The notes beneath the pieces are model-generated. The model saw nothing but the letters and a program-made list of their open reading frames with translations, was not told where the DNA came from and made no database searches. A DNA stretch of 54,486 bases from Neobacillus bataviensis LMG 21833 (lineage in GTDB: Bacteria; Bacillota; Bacilli; Bacillales; Cytobacillaceae), in the NCBI RefSeq assembly GCF_000307875.1, contig NZ_AJLS01000053.1, positions 1 to 54,486 of the forward strand, read 5' to 3'. Position 1 is the stretch's first letter; each line of letters starts with the position of its first letter. The position numbers and the translations under genes were made by a program. This document shows, piece after piece, positions 10,030 to 17,412 of this stretch.

Positions 10030-11469
10030 ATGTCTGTAGTTTTTAGACAAAAAATGAATATCGATTTTGAAAGGTTGAATGAGGATATCCGCTTGTTCCC
10101 CCAAGTACACCCGGTAACCCCAGATATGAAAATAACTCATAAGGGTGTTTCACGATTGGTCATGCTAGACCGTTACACCTTCAAAGACACAGCAAAAATT
10201 ACCCTTACAAATGGCGACTTTGTTGTTTTAACAATTAAAGAAGATCCGAAATTTCCAGCAAGAGGTTTAGGAACGATCATGGAAATTGATTGGGAAAGTA
10301 AAAAAGCAAAGGTATTAATTGAAGAGGAATTCAGAGGCGCGCTCGACAATCCCGAGGAGACAAGTACAGGTATCATTGTCAGGTCTTTAGATGTCATTGA
10401 AAAGCCTCTCGAGCTCTTCTACGAGCAAATTGCGAAGAGGAATGCCACAGGTCTTGCATCTGTTGAAGAAACGGAAGAGAAGCGCCGCGAGTGGTTTGAA
10501 AAGTTCTATCAAGAACTTGTAACGATGAACTTTATTCCTGCAGGCCGTGTCTTGTATGGTGCTGGGGCAAATACCGACGTTACATTCTTCAATTGTTACG
10601 TAATGCCGTTCGTTGCAGATTCTCGTGAAGGTATCTCTGATCATCGTAAACAGGTAATGGAAATCATGAGCCGCGGCGGCGGTGTGGGCACAAATGGCTC
10701 GACTTTGAGACCTAGAAATACATTGGCTAGAGGCGTAAACGGAAAATCATCTGGATCGGTTTCATGGCTGGATGATATTGCGAAATTGACTCACCTTGTC
10801 GAACAGGGGGGGTCCCGGAGGGGGGCCCAAATGATTATGTTGACCGACTGGCATCCAGATATTATTGAATTTATTATTTCTAAAATGCAAAATCCTAGAA
10901 TTCTACGATTCTTAATTGAAAATACAAAAGATGAAACGATTAAAAAACATGCGAATGATAAGCTAAAATTCACACCGTTAACTCTTCAAGAAACGGCAAT
11001 GTACCAGGGAATCGTGAACTACAAAAACATTCCAGGATATGGTGGATTTAATGAAAATATCATAGCTGATGCAGAAGAAAAATTAGCAACCGGTGGAAAT
11101 TACACTGTCCATAATTCAGAATTCTTAACTGGAGCAAACATTTCCGTTTGTTTGACAAAAGAATTTATGGATGCTGTAGAAAATGATGCTGAATATGAAC
11201 TACGTTTCCCGTATGTAGAACACTACAACGAAGAGGAAATGAAAACTTACAATGAAGAATGGCATCAAGTCGGCGATGTACGTGAGTGGGAAAAACTTGG
11301 TCACAAAGTGCGGGTATACAAAAAAATCAAAGCCAAAGAGTTATGGAATTTAATTAACATTTGTGCTACCTACTCAGCAGAACCAGGAATATTCTTTATC
11401 GACAATGCCAATGACATGACCAATGCAAAAGCATATGGGCAGCAAGTCGTTGCAACAAATCCGTGTGGT
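10030..11469 (+). CDS. nrdJ: Adenosylcobalamin-dependent ribonucleotide reductase, exon 1
   Basis: Class II ribonucleotide reductase makes deoxyribonucleotides using adenosylcobalamin to generate a thiyl radical. This exon encodes residues 1-480 of an 852-residue product. It includes Cys189 in FNCYVMP (one partner of the redox pair) and ends with Asn477-Pro-Cys479-Gly480, the start of the N-x-C-x-E radical site. The frame then meets a TAG at 11479 inside the intron. Exon 2 resumes at 12543 in the correct phase with Glu481, Gln, Pro. AAGGAG precedes the ATG. Paired NrdR boxes upstream indicate dNTP-responsive repression. Confidence 0.94.
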
Positions 11470-11683
11470 AAAGTGGCTTAGTTTGCCTCACGTTAAAAAT
11501 TGCGGAATTAAGCGGGAAGGCTGAGAGGCTAATCCGAACCGAAGGCTAGATGTAAAAGTTTGGTCAGGGGCAACGCATAGATGGTGAACCTGCGCTGCAG
11601 AATATAATCCATCCACGAGGCCGCAACATTACACACAAAAAACCATGTTCAAAAAATGAATTGATAGGATTAAGGTGATTAAA

Positions 11684-12055
11684 GTGAATAGAGGGTATGC
11701 GGGTTTTTATAAAGGACATTATTTAAGAAGTTCTTATGAATACGCATATGCTAAATATCTTGATTTTTATTCAATTCAATGGACCTATGAAGAAAAAGTA
11801 TTCGATCTAGGTTATAAATTGTATAAGCCGGATTTTTTCTTTTACGATAAGGATAATAAGCTTGAAAAGATAGTGGAAATAAAATCGAGAAACAAGGAAG
11901 CAAAAGACAATGCAAGAAAATCTCTAAATACCATTGAAGAAAAATACAATATCAAATGCGAACTTATCTCATATGAAGAATTGCTTAAGATTTATAATGA
12001 GTTGCCATTTTCGTGCTATGGGCTACAGAAGGTACTGCAAAACAAAAAATGTTAG
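11684..12055 (+). pseudogene. PD-(D/E)XK homing endonuclease, N-terminal part (frame-disrupted)
   Basis: The frame lies in the intron and encodes a small nuclease domain. From the GTG at 11684 (AAGGTG 6 nt upstream; another GTG at 11675 is possible) it shows RSSYEYAYAKYL, then YKPDFFFYD (Pro49-Asp50) and IVEIKSR (Glu65-Ile-Lys67), a PD-ExK active site typical of some intron and phage endonucleases. The frame stops at 12055 just after a run of six A at 12044-12049, while a second frame continues in the -1 phase. One added A would fuse both into a protein of about 280 residues. It is either a broken endonuclease, a programmed frameshift or two proteins; a broken one seems most likely. Confidence 0.65.
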
Positions 12056-12483
12056 AGGGTTTAAGGAAATCTGGTTTAGCTCAAAAAGGTAAATTTAAAA
12101 AAACTAGACAAACCAGATTCTGCATAGAATGCGGACAAGAATTTATTGTAATTGAAACGTCCCCTCAAAAGTTTTGTAGTCAAACATGTGCCGGAAAAGA
12201 AGCTATAAGAATTGCCACAGATATTTACGTGGAAAAAAGAAAAGAGATTCATTATGGAATCAAGGAATATATAATTCAATGGACGAATGAAAACAGAGAA
12301 CTTGTTCTTGCAACTCCTTTAAATAAGATAAAAACCACTATTAATCCATTATTAGAAGACATCCAAAAACTGTTTGATGTGAAAGATATTAGGGTTATTT
12401 CAAAGGCGGTTTTTGGAGAAGATCGTGGAAGAAAAGAGCTAATTAAATTTATGCAAAAGGTGTGTAATGAAAAGATATGCTGA
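12013..12483 (+). pseudogene. Homing endonuclease C-terminal part with zinc-finger motif
   Basis: This frame overlaps the end of the nuclease frame by 43 nt in the -1 phase. It starts around ATG 12013, or at ATG 12050 (reading MLEGLRKSGLAQ). After a basic stretch it carries FCIECGQEF and KFCSQTCAGK, a four-cysteine zinc-finger pattern, followed by a helical tail. DNA-binding zinc fingers are common C-terminal to nuclease domains in intron endonucleases, so this is probably the target-recognition half of the same protein. No ribosome site stands out for separate translation. The stop lies 59 nt before the 3' splice site. Confidence 0.6.
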
Positions 12484-12542
12484 ACTAACAGGAATTCAAC
12501 TGTTAGAACTATAGGATAAAAAGCCTTTAGGATAACAAACTG

Positions 12543-13661
12543 GAGCAACCTCTCGCACCATTTTCAGTCTGTAACCTTGCTGCTGTAAATCTTGCAGAAA
12601 TGGCAGACAAGGAAACAAAAACTGTTGATTTTAAGAAACTAAAGAAAACTGTTGAAGTTGGCGTTAGAATGCAGGACAACGTTATTAACGCAACGCCATA
12701 CTTTCTAGAAGAAAACAAAAAGCAAGCCCTTGGTGAGCGCCGCGTTGGACTTGGTGTAATGGGCCTACACGATTTACTAATCTACTGTGAAACAGAGTAT
12801 GGTTCACCTGAAGGTAATAGACTAGTTGATCAAGTATTTGAAACAATTGCAACGACAGCTTATAGAACATCAATTGATTTAGCAACAGAGAAGGGAAGTT
12901 TCCCATTCCTAAACGGAGAAACAAGGGAAGATACAAACCGTCTTAGACAAGCTTTCATTGAAACAGGTTTTATGAAAAAAATGCCTGAAGATGTCCGTCA
13001 ATCGATTTTAGAAAACGGAATAAGAAATTCACATTTGCTAACTGTTGCTCCCACGGGGTCCACTGGAACAATGGTTGGCGTCTCCACCGGATTAGAGCCT
13101 TATTTCTCATTCTCTTATTTCCGTAGCGGACGTCTTGGTAAATTTATCGAGGTAAAAGCAGATATCGTTCAAGAATATTTAGATCAGCATCCAGAAGCAG
13201 ATGCAGACAATCTTCCAAACTGGTTTGTATCATCGATGGAGTTAGCTCCAGAAGCTCATGCAGATGTTCAGTGCGTCATTCAACGTTGGATTGATAGCTC
13301 CATTAGTAAAACGGTTAATGCACCAAAAGGCTACAGTGTTGAGCAGGTAGAGAAGGTTTACGAGCGTCTTTACCGTGGTGGTGCAAAAGGCGGTACTGTT
13401 TATGTGGACGGCTCAAGGGATTCACAGGTATTGACACTGAAAGCTGAAGAAAATACAAACGAACAATTATCGATGTTTGAGGATAAACCAAAGCAGCATG
13501 TCGTCCTAGTTGATACCATTACTGACCTACGATCAACGGATGTTACAATCGGTTCCGAGGTTGGAAACACATGCCCAGTCTGCCGCAAAGGAAAGGTAGA
13601 AGAAATGGGCGGCTGTAATACTTGTACCAATTGCGGTGCGCAATTGAAGTGCGGTTTATAA
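12543..13661 (+). CDS. nrdJ: Adenosylcobalamin-dependent ribonucleotide reductase, exon 2
   Basis: Exon 2 supplies residues 481-852. It starts with Glu481, the catalytic glutamate of N-x-C-x-E, and Cys490 in APFSVCNLA, the second redox cysteine expected 11 residues after the radical Cys. The TVAPTGSTGT loop of the substrate pocket follows. The C-terminus holds CPVCRKG and CNTCTNCG cysteine pairs and a final LKCGL tail, which act in re-reduction of the active site. If translated alone it could start at ATG 12600, but the conserved 19 codons upstream show that splicing is required. Confidence 0.94.
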   Translation, partial: EQPLAPFSVCNLAAVNLAEMADKETKTVDFKKLKKTVEVGVRMQDNVINATPYFLEENKKQALGERRVGLGVMGLHDLLIYCETEYGSPEGNRLVDQVFETIATTAYRTSIDLATEKGSFPFLNGETREDTNRLRQAFIETGFMKKMPEDVRQSILENGIRNSHLLTVAPTGSTGTMVGVSTGLEPYFSFSYFRSGRLGKFIEVKADIVQEYLDQHPEADADNLPNWFVSSMELAPEAHADVQCVIQRWIDSSISKTVNAPKGYSVEQVEKVYERLYRGGAKGGTVYVDGSRDSQVLTLKAEENTNEQLSMFEDKPKQHVVLVDTITDLRSTDVTIGSEVGNTCPVCRKGKVEEMGGCNTCTNCGAQLKCGL

Positions 13662-13681
13662 TGGAATTCAAAGGGGATGGA

Positions 13682-13770
13682 TGTAGTTTTGAAATAAAGT
13701 TGCGATGTTTATAAAAAAGTCGCGATATTAAAAAAAAGTCACGATGTTTATAAAAAAGTTGCGAGGAAAT
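13682..13770. mobile_element. Remnant end of a Tn7-like transposon with TnsB-type repeats
   Basis: Four direct repeats with consensus AAAGTYRCGATRTTTATAAA start at 13696, 13716, 13735 and 13755, a regular 19-20 bp spacing. A TGT at 13682 precedes them, as at Tn7-type termini. Such closely spaced repeats are typical of TnsB binding sites at one end of Tn7-like elements. The array directly precedes a reading frame with a TnsA-like N-terminus. The other end and tnsB/tnsC are absent here. The end lies 20 bp after the nrdJ stop codon. Confidence 0.6.
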
Positions 13771-13808
13771 ACCTCTTTGGATTTTTTTGTCTAAAGAGGT
13801 GTTTTTTT
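13766..13808 (+). terminator. Terminator between transposon end and tnsA remnant
   Basis: ACCTCTTT pairs with AAAGAGGT and is followed by GTTTTTTTAT. It would stop read-through from nrdJ into the element, a common arrangement at transposon ends. Confidence 0.6.
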
Positions 13809-13985
13809 ATGTCTAAAAGAACAAGAACGTCTAAAATCGACAAATGGATTAAAGAAGGCCGTGGATCTGGTTTGGCTCAGATAATAAACCGTGGTTGAAT
13901 ATTCAAGATGTCTCTTCGTTAGGTCGCTCTACTCGATTGAAAGGAATCAAAACAGGAAGGCAGCACGAATTTTTGTCCGATTTTC
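13809..13985 (+). pseudogene. tnsA: TnsA-like endonuclease N-terminal remnant (frameshifted)
   Basis: The ATG at 13809 opens MSKRTRTSKIDKWIKEGRG, which resembles the N-terminus of TnsA-type transposon endonucleases. The frame stops at TGA 13896, but the neighbouring frame continues the family pattern: KPWLNIQDVSS, then RSTRLKGIKTGRQHEFLSD. A frameshift near 13880 therefore separates two conserved pieces. The homology ends at about 13985, before the catalytic residues expected in the central domain. I base the family call on remembered similarity to Tn7-like TnsA N-termini (KPWLKVQDVPS, GRVHHLLSDLE-type), supported by the adjacent TnsB-type repeats. Confidence 0.65.
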
Positions 13986-14251
13986 ATATCTCCAGCTTTG
14001 AAATGTTTGAAGAACGTGAAATATGCTACTGGATTGACCGTGAACATTGGGGAAAAGGCATTGCAACGGATGCGCTTAAGCAGTTTCTATCTTTGGTAAC
14101 AATAAGTCCGTTATACGTACGTGCTGCAAAAGATAATATCGGATCGAGGCTGGTTCTCGAAAAATGTGGATTTGCGATAACGGGAGAAGACAGTGGATTT
14201 GCAAATGCACGTGACATGGAAATTGAAGAATTTATCTTCACTCTTCGATGA
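13975..14251 (+). pseudogene. GNAT acetyltransferase C-terminal remnant fused to tnsA remnant
   Basis: From about residue FHISSFEMF onward the frame encodes the second half of a GNAT N-acetyltransferase: REICYWIDREHWGKGIATDA contains the acetyl-CoA loop, and AAKDNIGSRLVLEKCGF is the classic C-terminal motif. The N-terminal half is absent. The fragment is in frame with the tnsA piece, forming one open frame from 13895 to 14251 that mixes two unrelated families. This indicates a deletion joining the transposon remnant to an acetyltransferase gene. The chimera is unlikely to be functional. Confidence 0.7.
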
Positions 14252-14485
14252 TAGTAGAAACTGAACTCATGATTGTTCTTATTTCATAAAAGGGGGCAAG
14301 AGTTAAAGTTCAATAACAAATCGATGGCTCCATTTTTCTTATTATGCTAATTGGTCAGGATTATTGAATAAGCAAGGGGGGCTTATTAAGGTAGATATTT
14401 CTAAATCATAAAGTTCTGGCAGGTCAAACAGGATTTCTTGTCGAAACTTAGACATATGAAATTCATTAAATTGGAGGAAAAACAG
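14252..14485. other. Intergenic region without recognised gene
   Basis: This 234-bp stretch holds AT-rich sequence with an AAGGGGGG-like ribosome site near 14380 that is not followed by a convincing frame. It probably contains decayed sequence from the rearrangement next to the transposon remnant. Confidence 0.4.
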
Positions 14486-15055
14486 ATGGCAGATGTTTTG
14501 TTGTTACACCATGTTTTAGGCCGGACGAAGGGGATTGAAGCAATCGCCGATCAACTAAGAGATGCGGGGCATACTGTGCACGTGCCAGATTTATTTAACG
14601 GTCGCATGTTTTCCTCTCTGGAGGAAGGCTTGGTGTTTGTTAAGGAAATCGGATTTGAAGAAGTGACGGCGCGTGGCGTTCGGGCAGCCAGCGAGCTTTC
14701 ACGCGATGTCGTCTATGCTGGTTTTTCACTTGGTGTCCCGGCAGCACAGCAGCTCGCTCAAACTCGTGAAGGCGCCAGAGGCGCACTGTTTTTTCATGCC
14801 TGCCTCCCGACATCGGCGTTCGAATCTCAGTGGCCGGTCGACTTGCCTGTGCAAATTCACGCCATGAGTGCAGATCCTTTTTTCGTTGAAGACGGCGATA
14901 TCAACGCGGCCCGTGAGCTTGTGGCGTCGGCCAATCACGCTGAACTTTTTCTGTACGAAGGCAAGGAACATCTCTTTACCGACAGCAGTTTACCGTCTTA
15001 CGATGCTGACGCGACGAAACTTGTGATCAAGCGGGTTCTCGACTTTCTCGCATAG
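14486..15055 (+). CDS. Dienelactone hydrolase family alpha/beta hydrolase
   Basis: This 189-residue hydrolase begins MADVLLLHHVLGRTKG, with the nucleophile elbow GFSLGVPAAQ, a late Asp in MSADPFF and the His in EGKEHLF. These form a Ser-Asp-His type triad in a dienelactone hydrolase fold. ATG 14486 has GGAGG 9 nt upstream, and an in-frame ATG at 14438 lacks one. Codon use is clearly GC-richer than in neighbouring genes, which suggests recent acquisition, in line with the nearby transposon remnant. The substrate is unknown. Confidence 0.82.
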   Translation: MADVLLLHHVLGRTKGIEAIADQLRDAGHTVHVPDLFNGRMFSSLEEGLVFVKEIGFEEVTARGVRAASELSRDVVYAGFSLGVPAAQQLAQTREGARGALFFHACLPTSAFESQWPVDLPVQIHAMSADPFFVEDGDINAARELVASANHAELFLYEGKEHLFTDSSLPSYDADATKLVIKRVLDFLA

Positions 15056-15163
15056 TTGTTTACGAAAAAAAATTCAGCAGCTGGGACATAACTAGACTAA
15101 AATAATAAGAAAAGCGGCAGAGCGCCATTGATATGTCAATATTTTATAAGAAATCAGCATAGC

Positions 15164-15227
15164 AAATGGCACCCTCTTTCGCACGATGACAATAGATATT
15201 GTCATCGTGCGAAAGAGGGTGCTATTT
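15164..15227. repeat. 30-bp near-perfect inverted repeat (large hairpin)
   Basis: Arms 15164-15193 and 15198-15227 pair over 30 bp with only one G-U and enclose a 4-nt loop (AGAT). The core CACCCTCTTTCGCACGATG is exactly mirrored. No T-run follows, so it is not a standard intrinsic terminator, although it would still block transcription or give a very stable RNA stem. It may be a transposon-derived palindrome. The rest of 15056-15349 shows no gene. Confidence 0.9.
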
Positions 15228-15281
15228 ACTTGTTATTTGGTATGTCATTTTTATCAAAAAAAACAGGACACGATGCACCTC

Positions 15282-15310
15282 TTTTCAAATGGTTAAATTA
15301 ATGTTATGAT
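15282..15310 (+). promoter_or_regulatory. Candidate sigma-A promoter of the leader peptide / ATPase unit
   Basis: TTTTCA at 15282-15287 and TATGAT at 15305-15310 are separated by 17 nt, a plausible vegetative promoter. It lies 40 nt before the leader peptide start. Confidence 0.5.
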
Positions 15311-15349
15311 TCTATTGCTTTAAAAATAAATTTTAATGAGGTGAGGACA

Positions 15350-15394
15350 ATGAAAACAAAAAAATATACGTCATATCCTCATATTGCTTTTTAG
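15350..15394 (+). CDS. 14-residue leader peptide (putative attenuator peptide)
   Basis: The short frame reads MKTKKYTSYPHIAF and ends with TAG at 15392. It has a strong ribosome site, GAGGTGAGG, ending 4 nt before the ATG, which argues that it is translated. It is followed by a series of hairpins ending in a clear terminator, and then by the ATPase gene. This order (strong short frame, hairpins, terminator, gene) is typical of translation-dependent attenuation as seen before inducible resistance genes. The inducing condition cannot be read from the sequence. Confidence 0.6.
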   Translation: MKTKKYTSYPHIAF

Positions 15395-15417
15395 TTATCT
15401 TTTTACGAATACATTAG

Positions 15418-15455
15418 GCTCTGAGGGTAGGATTCACTCTCAGGGCTTTTATATT
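15418..15455 (+). promoter_or_regulatory. Attenuator hairpin 1
   Basis: CTGAGGGT at 15421-15428 pairs with ACTCTCAG at 15436-15443, including one G-U pair, and is followed by GGGCTTTTATATTT. It lies 27 nt after the leader peptide stop and could act as a pause hairpin or a weak terminator. A further bulged stem, GGCAGAAG with CTTTCTTGCC, follows at about 15458-15486. Confidence 0.55.
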
Positions 15456-15494
15456 TAGGCAGAAGTAACGTTTAAGCTTTCTTGCCGATCTATG

Positions 15495-15526
15495 ACAGCC
15501 ACTTACAGAGTGGCTGTTATTTTTTT
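15495..15526 (+). terminator. Strong intrinsic terminator inside the ATPase leader
   Basis: ACAGCCACT and AGTGGCTGT form a perfect 9-bp stem with a TACAG loop, followed by TATTTTTTT. It lies between the leader peptide and the ATPase gene, so it should limit expression unless antitermination occurs. Confidence 0.85.
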
Positions 15527-15572
15527 GTTTTCCGTTATTCACCGCTTTCCAAATATGAAAGGATGATGCTTT

Positions 15573-17261
15573 ATTAAAAGACTCGCTCAATATTTTCGCT
15601 CCTTACAATCCGGTCAGTCATCTTACAGTATGATTTATGAAGACCCAATTTATTGGAATAATGATGTTGCCTATTACATTGAACGGACACATAAACTCAC
15701 ACTGGATAAACCATGTATCACCATAAAAATACCTTTTGACCGTATCGGCTTAGATAAAAATATGGACCAAGTTGTTCTCTCAGATTTTGCATTAAGAGGA
15801 TGGGTTAATCATATTGAGGCATTAAATAAATTGATTTATAACCGGTCACGTTCTGATAAAGAAAATGGTGCTTTTTATTGTTTTCGTCCAACCAATGTGG
15901 TGTTGCACCGTAATGCATCCTTTGTCGAAGTCATCTCGGAAAAATGGTATCTATGCTTAATGATTACAGTTCAACTTCCATTCAGAAATAATGATAAAGC
16001 CATGCGCATGCTCTGCAAAATGCTTCCTAAAGAAGTGGAGGAGTTTATTGCCAAGTTTGATCTCATCAAATTAAATGCTGCCTATGAATTGGTAAAAAAG
16101 CAAAATATGATTCGCGAATGGCTAAAATCCAGTGGTTATAGCGCGTTTATTGGGAATGGCAGCATTTTGCCAAGAAATAAAGAAAACAGCGGGCCACTAG
16201 GAGGTGCCTTGTCTTTTACATCCCCGGAAGATGTTGAAGTTGAAATTTGTGGTTTGCGAGGAATGGGAATAAAACATGGTGTGACGGTCATCACCGGCGG
16301 TGGTTATTCCGGTAAAAGCACATTGCTGGATGCACTAAATTCGGGGATTTACAATCATATCATTGGTGACGGACGAGAATTTGTGATTACAGAACAAAGT
16401 GCAATGGAAATATCTGCAGAGGAAGGCCGTTCCATAAAAAATATCAATATTACGCCTTTCATAAAATGGATACCCAATAGTTCGGCTGAACAGTTTTCGA
16501 CTGACTACGCCTCAGGTTCCACTTCTCAAGCCGCAAATATTATGGAGGCAATCAACTTCGGATGTAAGCTTCTTCTTATTGATGAAGATAGAAGTGCGAC
16601 CAATTTTATGATTCAAGACATCAAAATGCGTTCATTAATCAAGCATGAACCCATTACACCTTTTACGGAACGTGTCAGGGAGCTTTATGAGGCTGTTGGC
16701 GTATCATCCGTTCTTGTTATTGGAGGTAGCGGTGAATTTTTATCCGTTGCCGATCAAATTATTTTGATGGACAATTTTGCCCCAAAAAATGTAACACAGG
16801 AAGCAAAAAATTTATGTGAACACGACAAACCACGCGAACGTATCCCCCTTACAAAATGGGAGATAGAAAGAAAAATAACCGCCGATCACTTTTCGAGCTA
16901 TCCACAGGGCAGTGGTACAGAAAAGCTGATGGTTTCAACCATGGGATACATGATGATAGGTGATGAACAAATTGATATCAGAGGGCTATACAATATCACA
17001 TCACACGCCCAGCTTGCGGCTATTGCCTTTTTAATTCGAAAAATCGCTATAAGAAATCAGGATCGTGTCATCTTTCTTCATGAAAAGATTAAAAAAGCTC
17101 TCGAAGATATGGAGAGAGAAGGAGTGGATATTGTATTTTCTTCCTTTTTTCCCGGTTTCGAAAGATGGCTTGAATTACCTAGAATTAATGAAGTATTATC
17201 TGTCATAAACCGAATGAAACATTTGAATTTTATTCAGTTTGAGCACTCTGAACACCTCTAA
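15573..17261 (+). CDS. Predicted ATPase of the ABC class (COG3044 / PF09818)
   Basis: The protein matches the ABC_ATPase family of unknown function: GGGYSGKST Walker A near residue 245, YNHIIGDGREFVIT, FSTDYASGSTSQAANIMEA, Walker B LLLIDEDRSATNFM near 335, and VLVIGGSGEFLSVADQIILMD. I place the start at an ATT (15573) because AAAGGA lies 9 nt upstream and the added KRLAQYFRSL resembles the usual family N-terminus. The first in-frame ATG is at 15630 and has no ribosome site. It is not an ABC-F or transporter subunit. The attenuator-like leader upstream suggests inducible expression. The biochemical role of the family is not established. Confidence 0.85.
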   Translation: MKRLAQYFRSLQSGQSSYSMIYEDPIYWNNDVAYYIERTHKLTLDKPCITIKIPFDRIGLDKNMDQVVLSDFALRGWVNHIEALNKLIYNRSRSDKENGAFYCFRPTNVVLHRNASFVEVISEKWYLCLMITVQLPFRNNDKAMRMLCKMLPKEVEEFIAKFDLIKLNAAYELVKKQNMIREWLKSSGYSAFIGNGSILPRNKENSGPLGGALSFTSPEDVEVEICGLRGMGIKHGVTVITGGGYSGKSTLLDALNSGIYNHIIGDGREFVITEQSAMEISAEEGRSIKNINITPFIKWIPNSSAEQFSTDYASGSTSQAANIMEAINFGCKLLLIDEDRSATNFMIQDIKMRSLIKHEPITPFTERVRELYEAVGVSSVLVIGGSGEFLSVADQIILMDNFAPKNVTQEAKNLCEHDKPRERIPLTKWEIERKITADHFSSYPQGSGTEKLMVSTMGYMMIGDEQIDIRGLYNITSHAQLAAIAFLIRKIAIRNQDRVIFLHEKIKKALEDMEREGVDIVFSSFFPGFERWLELPRINEVLSVINRMKHLNFIQFEHSEHL

Positions 17262-17412
17262 TTACGACATAAATATTGATTTGTAAAAATAGCTTCCCAA
17301 ATAAATTATATCAATATAACGATGTAACCAAATTGTAATCTTCCCGTGATGTCCTTGTTATTCTTTCCTTGTATAGTATGAGTATCAAATCACTCCAAGG
17401 GGGAATAACATT

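Larger units (their letters stand above)
11470..12542 (+). ncRNA. Group I intron in nrdJ
   Basis: The 1073-nt insert separates two parts of nrdJ that join perfectly in frame (NPCG / EQPLAP). The 5' exon ends in U and the intron ends in G, as in group I introns. The exon end GUGUGGU pairs with GCCUCAC at 11485-11491, giving a P1 helix with the canonical U-G pair at the splice site and one mismatch. Core-like segments follow: TTGCGG / CCGCAA, an AGCGGG / AATCCG pair, CAACGCATAGATGG and GAATATAATCCATCC (P7/R-S-like). The core is at 11470-11660, the endonuclease reading frames follow, and 12484-12542 holds the 3' splice-site hairpins. Subgroup IA2 is plausible. Splicing has not been shown. Confidence 0.85.

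Noticed and set aside
11470..12542. Insertion in nrdJ as an intein
   Set aside because: The insert has stops in all continuing frames and no Hint-domain motifs; exon and intron borders fit group I splicing.
13896..13898. TGA in the tnsA remnant as a second selenocysteine codon
   Set aside because: The family-like sequence after this TGA is in another frame, so it is a frameshift and not recoding.
15630..17261. ATPase as an ABC-F antibiotic resistance protein
   Set aside because: It has one atypical nucleotide-binding domain and COG3044 motifs, and lacks the LSGGQ pair of ABC-F proteins.
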